DNA of 64,000 nucleotides, from assembly GCA_964412555.1 (NCBI GenBank), contig CAYPPG010000012.1:67039-131038 (forward strand). The letters are read 5' to 3'. Position numbers and translations under genes: made by a program. The stretch is from CAYPPG01 sp964412555. Its GTDB lineage: Bacteria > Hinthialibacterota > Hinthialibacteria > Hinthialibacterales > Hinthialibacteraceae. The stretch's first letter is position 1; each line of letters begins with the position of its first letter. This document shows positions 1 to 8,083 of this stretch, in pieces. The notes below the pieces were generated by a model. It did no database searches and had not been told where the DNA came from. It saw only the letters and a list, made by a program, of their open reading frames with translations.

Positions 1-109
1 TAAAATATTTATTTCACCGGCTGAACCTCTCCCCAATCAATTTCCCAAACCATCGATGGGATAGGATAACAGTTGACCGTTTCCCCATTGCGGAATTGAG
101 CTCAATTGA

Positions 110-643
110 TTATGGCTCGTCCCAATAGAGCCAATAATGAATGTTATAATTATTTTTCGTGTATATTGTCTCCGGAAATGCTTCCTCATTACCTCCATAC
201 CGCCGAATTCTACCACTGAACAAATAAACCGTTTCAGGGAGAATCGGAACGGTTTGTTTGATGTTTGTTCTGTAATGATAACTTCCATACAGAATACCCT
301 TAATGTGTAAAACCGTATCGTGGGTATCATTAATCACGATGGTTTCAGTATCTTTTTGGGGACGAATTTCTTGCCGCTGATCCGATTGAAAAGTATAGTC
401 TAGATTTCCATAAAGTTTATACTTCATACAAAAGGGTTCAGATTCTTTGATCGTTACAATAAAAACATCTGTCGTAGAGTAGTGGAGGAAAAAAAGAATC
501 AACAGGAAACCACTATAAAAAAGCATTGTAAGAACCAAGAAAATTCGCCTTTTCTTCTTCATATAAAAATAGATACAGATCACAAAACAGGACAAGATAT
601 AGAAGAACGACAAGATTCCAATTATAGAGTCGGGAACGATCAT
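110..643 (-). CDS. Small membrane protein of unknown function
   Basis: The 177-residue product has two hydrophobic segments at its N terminus (about residues 5-26 and 34-53) separated by a basic KKKRR stretch. A mostly beta-looking hydrophilic domain follows, probably exposed outside the cytoplasm. The start ATG lies 18 bases after the stop of the PEP carboxylase gene on the same strand, so the two are probably cotranscribed. I do not recognise a family. The 3' end may be damaged: after the stop at 110-112, a different frame running to a TAA at 9-11 reads as plausible protein and ends in EIDWGEVQPVK. The original gene may therefore have continued through a frameshift near position 105-125. 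Confidence 0.6.
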   Translation of the reverse strand: MIVPDSIIGILSFFYILSCFVICIYFYMKKKRRIFLVLTMLFYSGFLLILFFLHYSTTDVFIVTIKESEPFCMKYKLYGNLDYTFQSDQRQEIRPQKDTETIVINDTHDTVLHIKGILYGSYHYRTNIKQTVPILPETVYLFSGRIRRYGGNEEAFPETIYTKNNYNIHYWLYWDEP

Positions 644-661
644 ACCAATTTAACCCCCCAT

Positions 662-3508
662 TCACCCCGTACTCTGCATCGCCGCCGCCACCCCCGTCAG
701 GCTCAACAGCATGGCATCTTTCCATTGCTCTTCGTCTTGCACAGCAACATCTTTTTTCGGATCGCATACATCCAACAACGCGACTTGGAGCTTGTTCAAC
801 ACCGCCACGATGGGATTTCGAAAGTCAATGGTGTGTTTGACGATGGTAAAATGAGTGTGCTCATTCCCTTCACGAATTTTTTGAATCCAATGTTCTGTTT
901 TTATGAACTCCGCTTCGATCATACCGTGCAACCGACCGCGCAATTCCTCGGATTCAACCCGTGAGGCATACCAGGAAGCGGTGGGTAGGTGGGTTCGTAA
1001 GAGTTCGATTTTGGCATTATCCAGCACCAGCTGAAACAAGTTCCAGTGTTTATACATCTCTCTCAACATCGGTAGGTTTTCTTCGTTTTCTCCCGCCAGA
1101 TGTTCCAACGCGCTACCCACTCCATACCATCCGGGCACCAGGTATCGGCTCTGAACCCAGGCGAACACCCATGGAATCGCGCGGAGATCCTCCATCCCCA
1201 CCATCGATCCTCCTGTCCGGGACACCGGACGCGACGCGATCGGCAGTTGGCTGATATACGAAATGGGGGTGGCATCCACATAGAACGGGAAAAAATCTTC
1301 ATTCTCATAAATGAGTGAGCGATACGTATCCCTCGAAAAATCCGCCATCGCCTGCATTCTCTCGTTCCATTCATCCCGCACCGGTTTATGATTCTCAACA
1401 TTCGACGCCAGAAGAACAGCCCCCACGATCTGTTCCAAATGCCGATGCGCGATGGGGGCAAAACTGTAGCGGAACGAGATAATCTCGCCTTGTTCCGTAA
1501 ACCGGATCTTCCCGTTCAAACTGTGCGGAGGCTGGGTTCGAATCGCCAAGTACGCGCGGCCGCCTCCCCGGCCGACCGTTCCCCCTCGGCCATGAAAGAA
1601 GCGTATATCCACGCCGAATTCCTCACCGATTTCAGAGAGCGACTGTTGGGCATTATGCAAAGACCAGTTCGCCGACATATATCCGCCGTCTTTGCTGCTG
1701 TCGGAATACCCCAACATGATTTCTTGGAAATTATTTCTCTTCTTTAAATGTACAAAATATAATGGATTCTCAAACAGTTGCCGCATCAATCCTTCACTGC
1801 GTTCCAAATCATCGATGGTCTCAAAGAGGGGAACCACATCCAGATCGCTCTCCAACACCTGTTCTCCCCATTCTGTCTTCAACCGCACTAGTCCGGTCTC
1901 TTTCGCTAGGACCAGTACCTCCAGCACATCGCTGATCGAGTGCGTCATACTCACGATGTAAGATTGCACCGATTCTTCGGACAAAATATGCTGGCTGTGA
2001 CGGATGACTTCGAAAACCTGCAGCAAATTCGTTGCCGTTTCCGATCCCTGCCAAAATCGGGGCAATAAAGGCCGGGGATCGTTCAATTCCTGAGTCAGCA
2101 ACTCGATTTTTTCCTCTTCACTCAGCTCCGAATAGATTTGTTTCGGAGGAAGGCGATGCGCCGCACGGAACATTTCATCCAGAACTTCTTCATGCACCGA
2201 ACTATGTTGCCGGATATCCAACGCCGCCAAGTGAAAACCGAATGTCTTTACTTGAATAATTAAATCGGCCAGGGATCCTTCATACGCCAGCGAATCCATT
2301 CCACTTTCGGCAAAACTGCTTTGAATCAGGATCAGATCCTCCAGCAGTTCCTTCCAATGGGAATACGCGGTAGGTGGGGGCGCATCATACTCGCCCAGGA
2401 TCTGCAGATTCTGTAAATCTTTCATATGGTACAATGTAGACTTTAGTTTTCGCCGAATATACATCAACTTCAGAGCATACGGCTCATGCTGGAAGCGTTG
2501 CAGAATGCGTTGTGGAATTGCTATTCTTTCTTTTTCTGCCTCCAGCGAATCCCGTAACTCCCGGCTGGCGGGAATCAATCTATCACTGTGGGTATATTTT
2601 TGGATCAAGCGGTTCACACGATGGATATAAATTTCCAAAATTTTCCTTCTATGAAAAAGCAGAGTCTGCCAGGTCACATCCGGAGTTACTTTGGGATTGC
2701 CGTCCCGGTCGCCGCCTACCCAAGACCGGTATTTAAGAAAAATCGGGATGTCGAAGGTGTCTTCCGGATACACCTTTTTCAACGCATACCGAACATCGCG
2801 ATACAGCCATACCACCAAGTCAAAGATCGTATGCTCGATGAAATACACCGCATTTTGACTTTCATCACGGACGGTGATCTCTGTCCGATTCAATTCTTCC
2901 GTCAGCCATAGGGAAGTCAACAATCGCTCCAGGTCTTCTTCCAGGTATTGTTGATAATTGATGGACTTATCGAGTTTCCCGATCGCTTCCGACTGTTTGA
3001 TCTCAAACAGCATGTGCGCAATGCTTTCCAACTTGTCCAAAACAGCGCGCCGCCGCGCTTCCGTCGGATGAGCTGTCAACGTGGGGCAGATATCGAGCCG
3101 GTTCAATAAATCCTGAATCGATTGCGCCGCGACCCCATTCTTTTTCAGCTGCGTAAAGGTATCCAGAATCGATTCTTTCCGTGGATTCTCGCTACTCTGC
3201 TGTCGCATCCGATTGACTCGAATGATCTCCTTCTGCTCCGTCAAATTCAACAATTGAAATAAGATGGTATACGCGCGTAAAATCTTTTGCAGCACGATGG
3301 GATCCCGGATTTGCGGCATAATTCGAAACAAATCGGTAGGAGCAACATCGTCCTGATTCTCATACAGTTTTCGAGCCAAGTCGACCAATTCCTTCCCGGC
3401 AACCCGCTCCAATACATTTCCCAACAACTGGTCCAGTTTTTGTATATCTTCACTATGAGACGGCGCCAACTGATAGTTCTCAGGCGCCAAATCCAAAAAA
3501 GCACTCAT
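662..3508 (-). CDS. ppc: Phosphoenolpyruvate carboxylase
   Basis: The product (about 948 residues, normal for the bacterial enzyme) converts PEP and bicarbonate to oxaloacetate and phosphate, an anaplerotic cytoplasmic reaction that feeds the TCA cycle. The sequence shows the catalytic histidine region LTAHPTEARRR near residue 150, the SDSSKDGGYMSANW block in the middle, the glycine-rich FFHGRGGTVGRGGGRAY loop and the typical C-terminal LTGVAAAMQSTG ending. I chose the ATG at 3508 because GAGG lies six bases upstream; a GTG four codons further up is possible. The small membrane protein gene follows 18 bases downstream. All expected motifs are present, so the enzyme should be active. Confidence 0.97.
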   Translation of the reverse strand: MSAFLDLAPENYQLAPSHSEDIQKLDQLLGNVLERVAGKELVDLARKLYENQDDVAPTDLFRIMPQIRDPIVLQKILRAYTILFQLLNLTEQKEIIRVNRMRQQSSENPRKESILDTFTQLKKNGVAAQSIQDLLNRLDICPTLTAHPTEARRRAVLDKLESIAHMLFEIKQSEAIGKLDKSINYQQYLEEDLERLLTSLWLTEELNRTEITVRDESQNAVYFIEHTIFDLVVWLYRDVRYALKKVYPEDTFDIPIFLKYRSWVGGDRDGNPKVTPDVTWQTLLFHRRKILEIYIHRVNRLIQKYTHSDRLIPASRELRDSLEAEKERIAIPQRILQRFQHEPYALKLMYIRRKLKSTLYHMKDLQNLQILGEYDAPPPTAYSHWKELLEDLILIQSSFAESGMDSLAYEGSLADLIIQVKTFGFHLAALDIRQHSSVHEEVLDEMFRAAHRLPPKQIYSELSEEEKIELLTQELNDPRPLLPRFWQGSETATNLLQVFEVIRHSQHILSEESVQSYIVSMTHSISDVLEVLVLAKETGLVRLKTEWGEQVLESDLDVVPLFETIDDLERSEGLMRQLFENPLYFVHLKKRNNFQEIMLGYSDSSKDGGYMSANWSLHNAQQSLSEIGEEFGVDIRFFHGRGGTVGRGGGRAYLAIRTQPPHSLNGKIRFTEQGEIISFRYSFAPIAHRHLEQIVGAVLLASNVENHKPVRDEWNERMQAMADFSRDTYRSLIYENEDFFPFYVDATPISYISQLPIASRPVSRTGGSMVGMEDLRAIPWVFAWVQSRYLVPGWYGVGSALEHLAGENEENLPMLREMYKHWNLFQLVLDNAKIELLRTHLPTASWYASRVESEELRGRLHGMIEAEFIKTEHWIQKIREGNEHTHFTIVKHTIDFRNPIVAVLNKLQVALLDVCDPKKDVAVQDEEQWKDAMLLSLTGVAAAMQSTG

Positions 3509-3776
3509 GATATTCCTCACCTGTCTCAGGGATATTCTTGAGTCTTTATTGTAACAGCAACTCTTTGATTTCGGGTTAGGAGAGAATTGTGTGAACGAAT
3601 CCTATGGTTGGATGAGATTTTACCGTGACGGATATTCACGAAATCGATTTGCTTACAAAGGCGTTCGAGACAATTCGCTGAAACAAAAGGAATGATTCGA
3701 AACCATGGTAAGGAATAATTGAATTTCAAGGAAAACAAGATATTCTATGAATAAGACTTCAGGAAAGGTAAAAACG

Positions 3777-4037
3777 ATGATCCAATCCACTTTGACAGGT
3801 AAAGGGCAAACTACGGTTCCTGCTCAAGTGCGCAATGCAATGAATCTAAAACCCAATCAAAAAATCCAATGGGAAATTCAACCGGACGGTACGGCTATTG
3901 TACGCCCTCAACCGAGCGCATTGGAACTGTTTGGAAGTTTGAAATCGGAAGTTTCCTTCCCTGGTATTAGCAAAGAAACAGAAGCGGCTCAGCGAGCGAT
4001 GGCTGAGGAAGCAGCGAATGAAGGATTGGAATTCTAA
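3777..4037 (+). CDS. AbrB/SpoVT-fold antitoxin of a PIN-type toxin-antitoxin pair
   Basis: This 86-residue protein begins with the swapped-hairpin AbrB/MazE/SpoVT fold (TLTGKGQTTVPAQVRNAMNL, then KIQWEIQPDGTAIVRP), which normally binds operator DNA. An acidic C-terminal tail (KETEAAQRAMAEEAANEG) of the kind that neutralises the toxin follows. The start at 3777 is favoured over an ATG ten codons upstream because AAGG lies eight bases before it. The stop overlaps the toxin start as TAATG, so the two are translationally coupled. The pair is expected to be autoregulated, the antitoxin repressing its own promoter; that is family knowledge, not something visible here. Confidence 0.85.
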   Translation: MIQSTLTGKGQTTVPAQVRNAMNLKPNQKIQWEIQPDGTAIVRPQPSALELFGSLKSEVSFPGISKETEAAQRAMAEEAANEGLEF

Positions 4038-4453
4038 TGGCAGATCAACAATTGCTTGATACCAATGTCCTTATTCGTTTTTTCACCGGAGAGCCACCGG
4101 CTCAGGCTCAACAGGCACATTCTTTGATCACAGAAGCAGATTCTGGAAAAATAATATTGGTTATCCTTCCTGTAATCATAGCCGAAACGGTTTTTACGCT
4201 ACAATCCTTTTACAAGTTGAAACCAAAAGATATTGCTGCACGTATTATGCTTTTTATACAAAGTCAAGGGATTCTAATGAAAGAAAAAAGCCGCATCCTG
4301 AATGCGCTTCAACGTTATGGTGATGGAAAAGCCGGTTTCATCGATGCCTACCTCGCTGCGGTTGCCACTGAAGAGGGGCTCCCCATTGCATCATTCGACA
4401 GAGATTTTGATAAATTTAAAGACATTTCCCGTATTGAACCGAACACCAGATGA
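4037..4453 (+). CDS. PIN-domain endoribonuclease toxin (VapC-like)
   Basis: The 138-residue protein has the four acidic residues of the PIN nuclease active site: D8 in LLDTNVLIRF, E50 in IIAETVF, D103 in GFIDAYLAAVA and D121 in IASFDRDFDKF. PIN toxins cleave RNA in a metal-dependent way and are held inactive by the antitoxin encoded immediately upstream, with which this gene overlaps by one base. Nothing looks truncated. The target RNA cannot be inferred. This appears to be the only complete toxin-antitoxin pair in the 3.7-8.7 kb island. Confidence 0.88.
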   Translation: MADQQLLDTNVLIRFFTGEPPAQAQQAHSLITEADSGKIILVILPVIIAETVFTLQSFYKLKPKDIAARIMLFIQSQGILMKEKSRILNALQRYGDGKAGFIDAYLAAVATEEGLPIASFDRDFDKFKDISRIEPNTR

Positions 4454-4522
4454 GTGAACGTGAATGGGCATGTTTATTCAGTAGAAAAAAGATATGCGAA
4501 ATGAACTTCTAGGAGGTGTCGT

Positions 4523-4711
4523 ATGAACGATCCAATCGTAGAAGCAGTCCGTCAAATTCGTGACGAACATGCTCAAAAATTCGGTTATAACCTCACTGCC
4601 ATTTGCGCTGACATCCGGCAACACCAGGCTTCTTGTGGACATCATGTTGTTCGACTTACACCACGGAAAACGGAAAGCGCTAAGGAAAAAATCTCTATCC
4701 AATCTTCATAA
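4523..4711 (+). CDS. Small protein of unknown function, first of two paralogues
   Basis: The 62-residue product starts MNDPIVEAVRQIRDEHAQKF and is preceded by GGAGG six bases upstream of the ATG. A paralogue with the same opening lies at 5300. Short proteins with this opening are common in genomes rich in toxin-antitoxin genes, and I recall them as unnamed small proteins often found beside such modules; I cannot assign a function. The N-terminal half is predicted helical and charged. The C terminus (RLTPRKTESAKEK) is basic. Expression is plausible given the strong ribosome binding site. Confidence 0.6.
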   Translation: MNDPIVEAVRQIRDEHAQKFGYNLTAICADIRQHQASCGHHVVRLTPRKTESAKEKISIQSS

Positions 4712-4765
4712 AAATCAACGGCTTGTTCAATTCGAGGCGAGATTCCGGGTGGAAGGTAAATTTTA

Positions 4766-4855
4766 TCACCGGTAAAGCCTCTCCCGAATCTCTTGGAAAA
4801 CCTGTTCCCCATCGATCGCTTGGACTTTCCCTTCCTCATACTCTTTTGGACGTTT
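4766..4855 (-). pseudogene. C-terminal fragment of an addiction-module antitoxin
   Basis: Read on the minus strand, this stretch encodes KRPKEYEEGKVQAIDGEQVF followed by QEIRERLYR and a stop at 4766-4768. That matches the tail typical of the putative addiction module component family, whose members end with a block like EYREGKVxxIpxEEVxxRIRxRL. No start codon or N-terminal part is present. The fragment follows immediately, in the same frame, after the stop of the gene at 4856-5152. I read it as a relic of an antitoxin gene whose 5' part was replaced. The recognition is from memory of the family; a profile search would settle it. Confidence 0.5.
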
Positions 4856-5152
4856 TTACGCTTCTTCTGCCCATAGCCGATCGATTTCCGATTGTGTAAA
4901 AGGACTAAAGCCCCCTTTGAAGACATAGGCGTCTGAACCAACACGCTGGAAGAAAAGGGGAGATTCGAAAGAATCCGCATCTCGTTGCGCGACAATATCC
5001 CGAATCGATTCCCCAAACCGAATCTGTCCATCTTGAGGATCGATCCCCACTGTTTGACCAATCCGACCGGAAAGATCATGGGATCGTTGATATTCATCCC
5101 AGATTCGTTTGGCCTTGTCTGTATCCGCTTGGGTCAATTGCTTGCTGTTCAT
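4856..5152 (-). CDS. Conserved small protein of unknown function
   Basis: The roughly 98-residue product (MNSKQLTQADTDKAKRIWDE onward) contains HDLSGRIGQTVGID, IRFGESIRDIV and VGSDAYVFKGG. I recognise these as the pattern of a widespread small family found in cyanobacteria and candidate phyla, often next to predicted aspartic proteases or toxin-antitoxin genes. It has no agreed function that I know of. The ATG at 5152 is preferred over one seven codons upstream because homologues as I remember them begin near that point. The gene sits inside the toxin-antitoxin island, head to head with the paralogue at 5300. Confidence 0.6.
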   Translation of the reverse strand: MNSKQLTQADTDKAKRIWDEYQRSHDLSGRIGQTVGIDPQDGQIRFGESIRDIVAQRDADSFESPLFFQRVGSDAYVFKGGFSPFTQSEIDRLWAEEA

Positions 5153-5299
5153 CCTTCGATCCACTTTCTGCAAAAATCACTTGCGTTGTCCCGGAAATTA
5201 CATGATAATTTCAAATGATCCTTGATGCAATATTTTTCACTGGACAGAAAATCAGTGTTTCAAGATTTCTTCACCGTAAAAAAATATAGGGGGACTTGT

Positions 5300-5512
5300 A
5301 TGAATGACCCAATAATCGAAGAAGTCCGTAAAATCCGTGACGAATACGCGAAACGGTTCAACTACGATCTGGACGCGATTTGCAAAGACCTTCAAGAAAA
5401 GCAGGAGCGACCGGAGAAGAATGTGGTTTCGTTTCCTTTTTTCATTCCACTACTCTCCCCGCCTTCTACTTTTATTTCTCTGGGGGAGTTGTCTCAATGG
5501 GGGTTATTGTAA
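5300..5512 (+). CDS. Small protein, second paralogue with an altered C terminus
   Basis: The product starts MNDPIIEEVRKIRDEYAKRF and continues NYDLDAICKDLQEKQERPEK, clearly paralogous to the protein at 4523. It has a good ribosome binding site (AGGGGG 7 bases before ATG). After VVSFPF the sequence turns hydrophobic and low in similarity and runs into the 3' end of the convergent gene at 5472. The paralogue has a short basic ending instead. The last 20 or so residues are probably not original, which suggests a frameshift or a rearranged 3' end here. Confidence 0.5.
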   Translation: MNDPIIEEVRKIRDEYAKRFNYDLDAICKDLQEKQERPEKNVVSFPFFIPLLSPPSTFISLGELSQWGLL

Positions 5513-5813
5513 CATTTGGTTGTCCACACCAAATTGTCCATCCTGCAAGTATTATTAGAAGTGAAGCAAAACCACCTCTTGAGCTAAATCCTTGATATTC
5601 AAAATAATATTCTCTATTTTCATTAATATTCAAAAAGACAAACAGAAAAGCTATTATAACAATAATAATAGCTGTAATTATCATTGGCCATCTGTTGTAT
5701 TCATGTTTCAGCAACAAATCAAGTTTTTAATTTCCTTGGTCATTATCATCAAGTGCATTTATTGGAATTTTGAGCGATTCATATCTTTTTATCTTTCTTC
5801 GAAATGCACACAT
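5472..5813 (-). pseudogene. Small two-helix membrane protein interrupted by a stop codon
   Basis: An ATG at 5811-5813 has an excellent ribosome binding site (GGGGAGG eight bases upstream) and opens a frame MCAFRRKIKRYESLKIPINA that stops at a TAA (5727-5729) after 28 codons. The same frame continues without further stops as an 80-residue membrane protein with two hydrophobic segments (MIITAIIIVIIAFLFVFL and LLIILAGWTIW), ending at 5472. The simplest reading is one gene of about 113 codons broken by a nonsense mutation. Internal restart at a TTG (5717) or at the ATG of MIITAII is possible. The product is not recognised. Confidence 0.5.
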
Positions 5814-5840
5814 TATAATTACCTCCCCAATGAAAATAAC

Positions 5841-6758
5841 TTATATTTGCGGATCAGAGTAAATTTCGTAATATTCAAAATCCTTAATTGTTATATAATC
5901 TTCCGGTTTATCCCTGTAATCTCTATAAAACTTCAAAAAACGCTCGGAAAGTAATCTGATATCAAAATTTGAGCATGTGGCATCATACAAAAACTCACCG
6001 ATAATTCTCCTATCATCGCTTGTAGGATCCCAATTTTCCGAATCTCCTTCAGATACGCAATTTGCTTCATAAAGCCATACATATTTAGGTAAATGAAGAC
6101 TTGCATATTTTTTCTGCAATGTTTCAGAAAAAGATCTTTTAGATACAGATTTTTTGAAAAAAGCACCTTCAACAAAAAGAGATCTCCAAACAATGAAATT
6201 CTTTTTCGGAAAATTTTTCCCATATGGTCTTTCTTCAAAATATTGTATCAAATTTTGTAAAACTCTTGTAGAATTGCATCTTACAATGTCAGGAACTGGA
6301 ACAAGCACTTGTTTTAGATAATGTGTTAAACCTTCTTTTCCACGCGCTACTGTAACAACCGGCTCTTTGTCTTTTTTGGGATTTTCACATTTCCCCTCAA
6401 TAAGTTTTATACGATTAAAAGGACCATATGAATCATCATGGGCATAATATATGTTAACAACATCACTCAATACACGATGCGTTGATTGGTGTTTATCAAT
6501 ATCCAATTGAACAATATTACAAGCATTATTAGATGTTTTTACATTTATATTTTGATTTAATCCGTGCCCGACTACTACTACTACATGACCTTCCATAGTT
6601 TTTTCATCTTCAAGACATAAGAGTACAGGAATCTCGGATTCAATAAATGAGTAAATTTCATGTTTGATTCGAGAAAAGGCCATATCAGCATTCTCATTAT
6701 AATATGGCATAAAAGAGAAAGAATTGACTCCTGTTTCTGCCAGAGCATTTTTCATCAC
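5841..6758 (-). CDS. Peptidase C39-like protein, probably 5'-truncated or frameshifted
   Basis: The 305-residue frame contains SFIESEIPVLLCLEDEKTME followed by GHVVVVVGHGL. This resembles the second half of C39/papain-like cysteine peptidase domains, where a conserved GH(A/V)VVVVG strand carries the catalytic His. No matching N-terminal cysteine motif is visible. An upstream frame from an ATG at 6838-6840 (MQLIDGVYVNPTINLSIIPS) runs into this one with a one-base shift near 6760, so the intact gene was probably 5841-6840 or longer. The remaining 200 residues, rich in charged and aromatic residues, are not recognised. The gene is more AT-rich than its surroundings, which suggests acquisition. 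Confidence 0.5.
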   Translation of the reverse strand: MMKNALAETGVNSFSFMPYYNENADMAFSRIKHEIYSFIESEIPVLLCLEDEKTMEGHVVVVVGHGLNQNINVKTSNNACNIVQLDIDKHQSTHRVLSDVVNIYYAHDDSYGPFNRIKLIEGKCENPKKDKEPVVTVARGKEGLTHYLKQVLVPVPDIVRCNSTRVLQNLIQYFEERPYGKNFPKKNFIVWRSLFVEGAFFKKSVSKRSFSETLQKKYASLHLPKYVWLYEANCVSEGDSENWDPTSDDRRIIGEFLYDATCSNFDIRLLSERFLKFYRDYRDKPEDYITIKDFEYYEIYSDPQI

Positions 6759-6861
6759 TGATTACTTCATTTATTTTATGAGAAGGGATTATTGATAAAT
6801 TTATTGTAGGATTTACATATACACCATCTATTAATTGCATGATTCTGTTTTTTCAATCGTA

Positions 6862-7071
6862 TCATCCCTTATAACGGGCACCTTTATACCGTTGAGCTAC
6901 CGTTGCCTGTGAACTCGATAGCATGTCAGAATAACAAATAGTGCTATAGTTGATCTGAGTCAATCTTTTTTTTAATTCTTGAACGGAATCAGGATCATTT
7001 GCAATTCTATCAATCTCTTGACTAGCAATTTCCGCACACTCGTTTAACTCACGAAGTAAAGTAGGGTCCAT
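6862..7071 (-). CDS. Small hypothetical protein
   Basis: The 69-residue product (MDPTLLRELNECAEIASQEI onward) is mainly predicted helical and ends with a short repeat, RYKGARYKG. A clear ribosome binding site (AAGGGAAG five bases before ATG) supports translation. It lies 21 bases upstream of the first ATG of the C39-like gene on the same strand, so the two probably form an AT-rich two-gene unit. I do not recognise a family. Confidence 0.45.
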   Translation of the reverse strand: MDPTLLRELNECAEIASQEIDRIANDPDSVQELKKRLTQINYSTICYSDMLSSSQATVAQRYKGARYKG

Positions 7072-7396
7072 TTGCTTCCCTTTCTTACAAAAAATATGAA
7101 TTTTATAGCCTTAACCTCTGCATTTTAAGCATATTACGAATATGCTTTTTTAGCATTTTTCTTGGAGTATGTCAAGGGGAAATCTCGTTTTATCACTGAT
7201 TTTTCAATAAAAAATCAGCTTCAAAACCTATCTTTGGCACAATCAGATACTTTGTTGAATTTCTCATTATTCTCTTTACTTACTTTACCAGATAGATAAC
7301 AGATTTCAAGTCAAAGACTCATTAATTTTTCTTCAGATTTACGGGAAATGGCTTATTGAATTGGAACACCTAATCGAATTGAGTTGCATCAACGTT
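7072..7396. other. AT-rich gap with a hairpin and a possible hicA relic
   Basis: No gene is supported here. An inverted repeat at 7127-7147 (AGCATATT, three-base loop, AATATGCT) is followed by six T residues on the plus strand and could act as a terminator in that direction, although no plus-strand gene reads into it. Directly after the hicB stop, on the minus strand, ATGAAACGT is followed within a shifted frame by LMQLNSIRC, faintly like the start of HicA. I treat this only as a possible remnant. Confidence 0.35.
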
Positions 7397-7606
7397 TCAT
7401 ATTCTAATGTTAAAACCGGCTTCCTCCAGCACATCATGAAGCGTATTTTGCGTTTCACATCCTTCAAAGAACAATTCCAACGCTTCTTTTACACTTTGTT
7501 CCGCCTCTTCGACGGTCTCGCCAAAACTGGATACATTCAGTTCCGGGCATAAAGCGACAACAGCACCATCCTCTTCGAAATATTCGATGGACAATTCAAT
7601 ATTCAT
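7397..7606 (-). CDS. HicB-family antitoxin without a visible HicA partner
   Basis: The 69-residue product (MNIELSIEYFEEDGAVVALC, then PELNVSSFGETVEEAEQSVK) has the partially degraded RNase H-like fold of HicB antitoxins, with the characteristic acidic GET.EEA....KEALELF helix. The ATG at 7606 is preceded by GGAG at six bases and fits the family start; the in-frame ATG 12 codons upstream is less likely. HicB normally pairs with an adjacent HicA RNA-cleaving toxin. None is intact on either side, only a possible decayed start downstream. It may be an orphan antitoxin. Confidence 0.75.
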   Translation of the reverse strand: MNIELSIEYFEEDGAVVALCPELNVSSFGETVEEAEQSVKEALELFFEGCETQNTLHDVLEEAGFNIRI

Positions 7607-7796
7607 GGCGGTCTCCAGGAATAACACTTCGCGTGTATTCATTGTGACTCGAGACGATGAATACAAAAAGTATATCAAGTCTATCCTCTACGCAAAACAC
7701 CCTGAATCAAGGGCGGACTGATGTCTTGCCCTTGCCACCCGCTACTCCCTATACTTCTCTCTTGTAACCCGTAACCACACATGTTACAATCAATAC

Positions 7797-8075
7797 ATGA
7801 TCATAGGATTCAAACACAAGGGACTTGAACGTTTCTTTACACAAGGTACAAAGACGGGTATTCAGCCAAAACATGCTGATAAACTACGTCTTATTCTGGG
7901 ACGTCTTTAGGTTTCTACTTGTCCTCAAGATATGAATCTCCCGGGTTTGGATCTTCATGAACTGAAGGGTGATCGCTATAGTGAGTGGGCCGTGAAAGTA
8001 AGCGGAAACTGGCGTGTCACTTTTCGTTTCGTAGGCAAAGATGCCGAAGCCGTCGATTACGAAGACTATCACTGA
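7797..8075 (+). pseudogene. higB: HigB (RelE/ParE-fold) toxin interrupted by a TAG codon
   Basis: From the ATG at 7797 the frame reads MIIGFKHKGLERFFTQGTKT onward to ILGRL, then TAG (7908-7910), then continues in the same frame VSTCPQDMNLPGLDLHELKG, ending NWRVTFRF and a TGA at 8073-8075. Without the TAG the product would be a full-length 92-residue HigB toxin, a ribosome-dependent mRNA interferase. A single C-to-T change in a CAG codon would explain the stop. The reading is otherwise undamaged, so the mutation is recent or the codon is sometimes read through. The antitoxin gene follows after eight bases. Confidence 0.8.
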
Positions 8076-8083
8076 GGTGTACC

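Noticed and set aside
482..964. A 160-codon plus-strand frame opposite the first two genes
   Set aside because: It lies antisense to ppc and the membrane protein gene, both of which have real protein signatures.
7085..7200. A CRISPR-like or repeat array in the AT-rich gap
   Set aside because: Only one short hairpin is present and no regularly spaced repeats.
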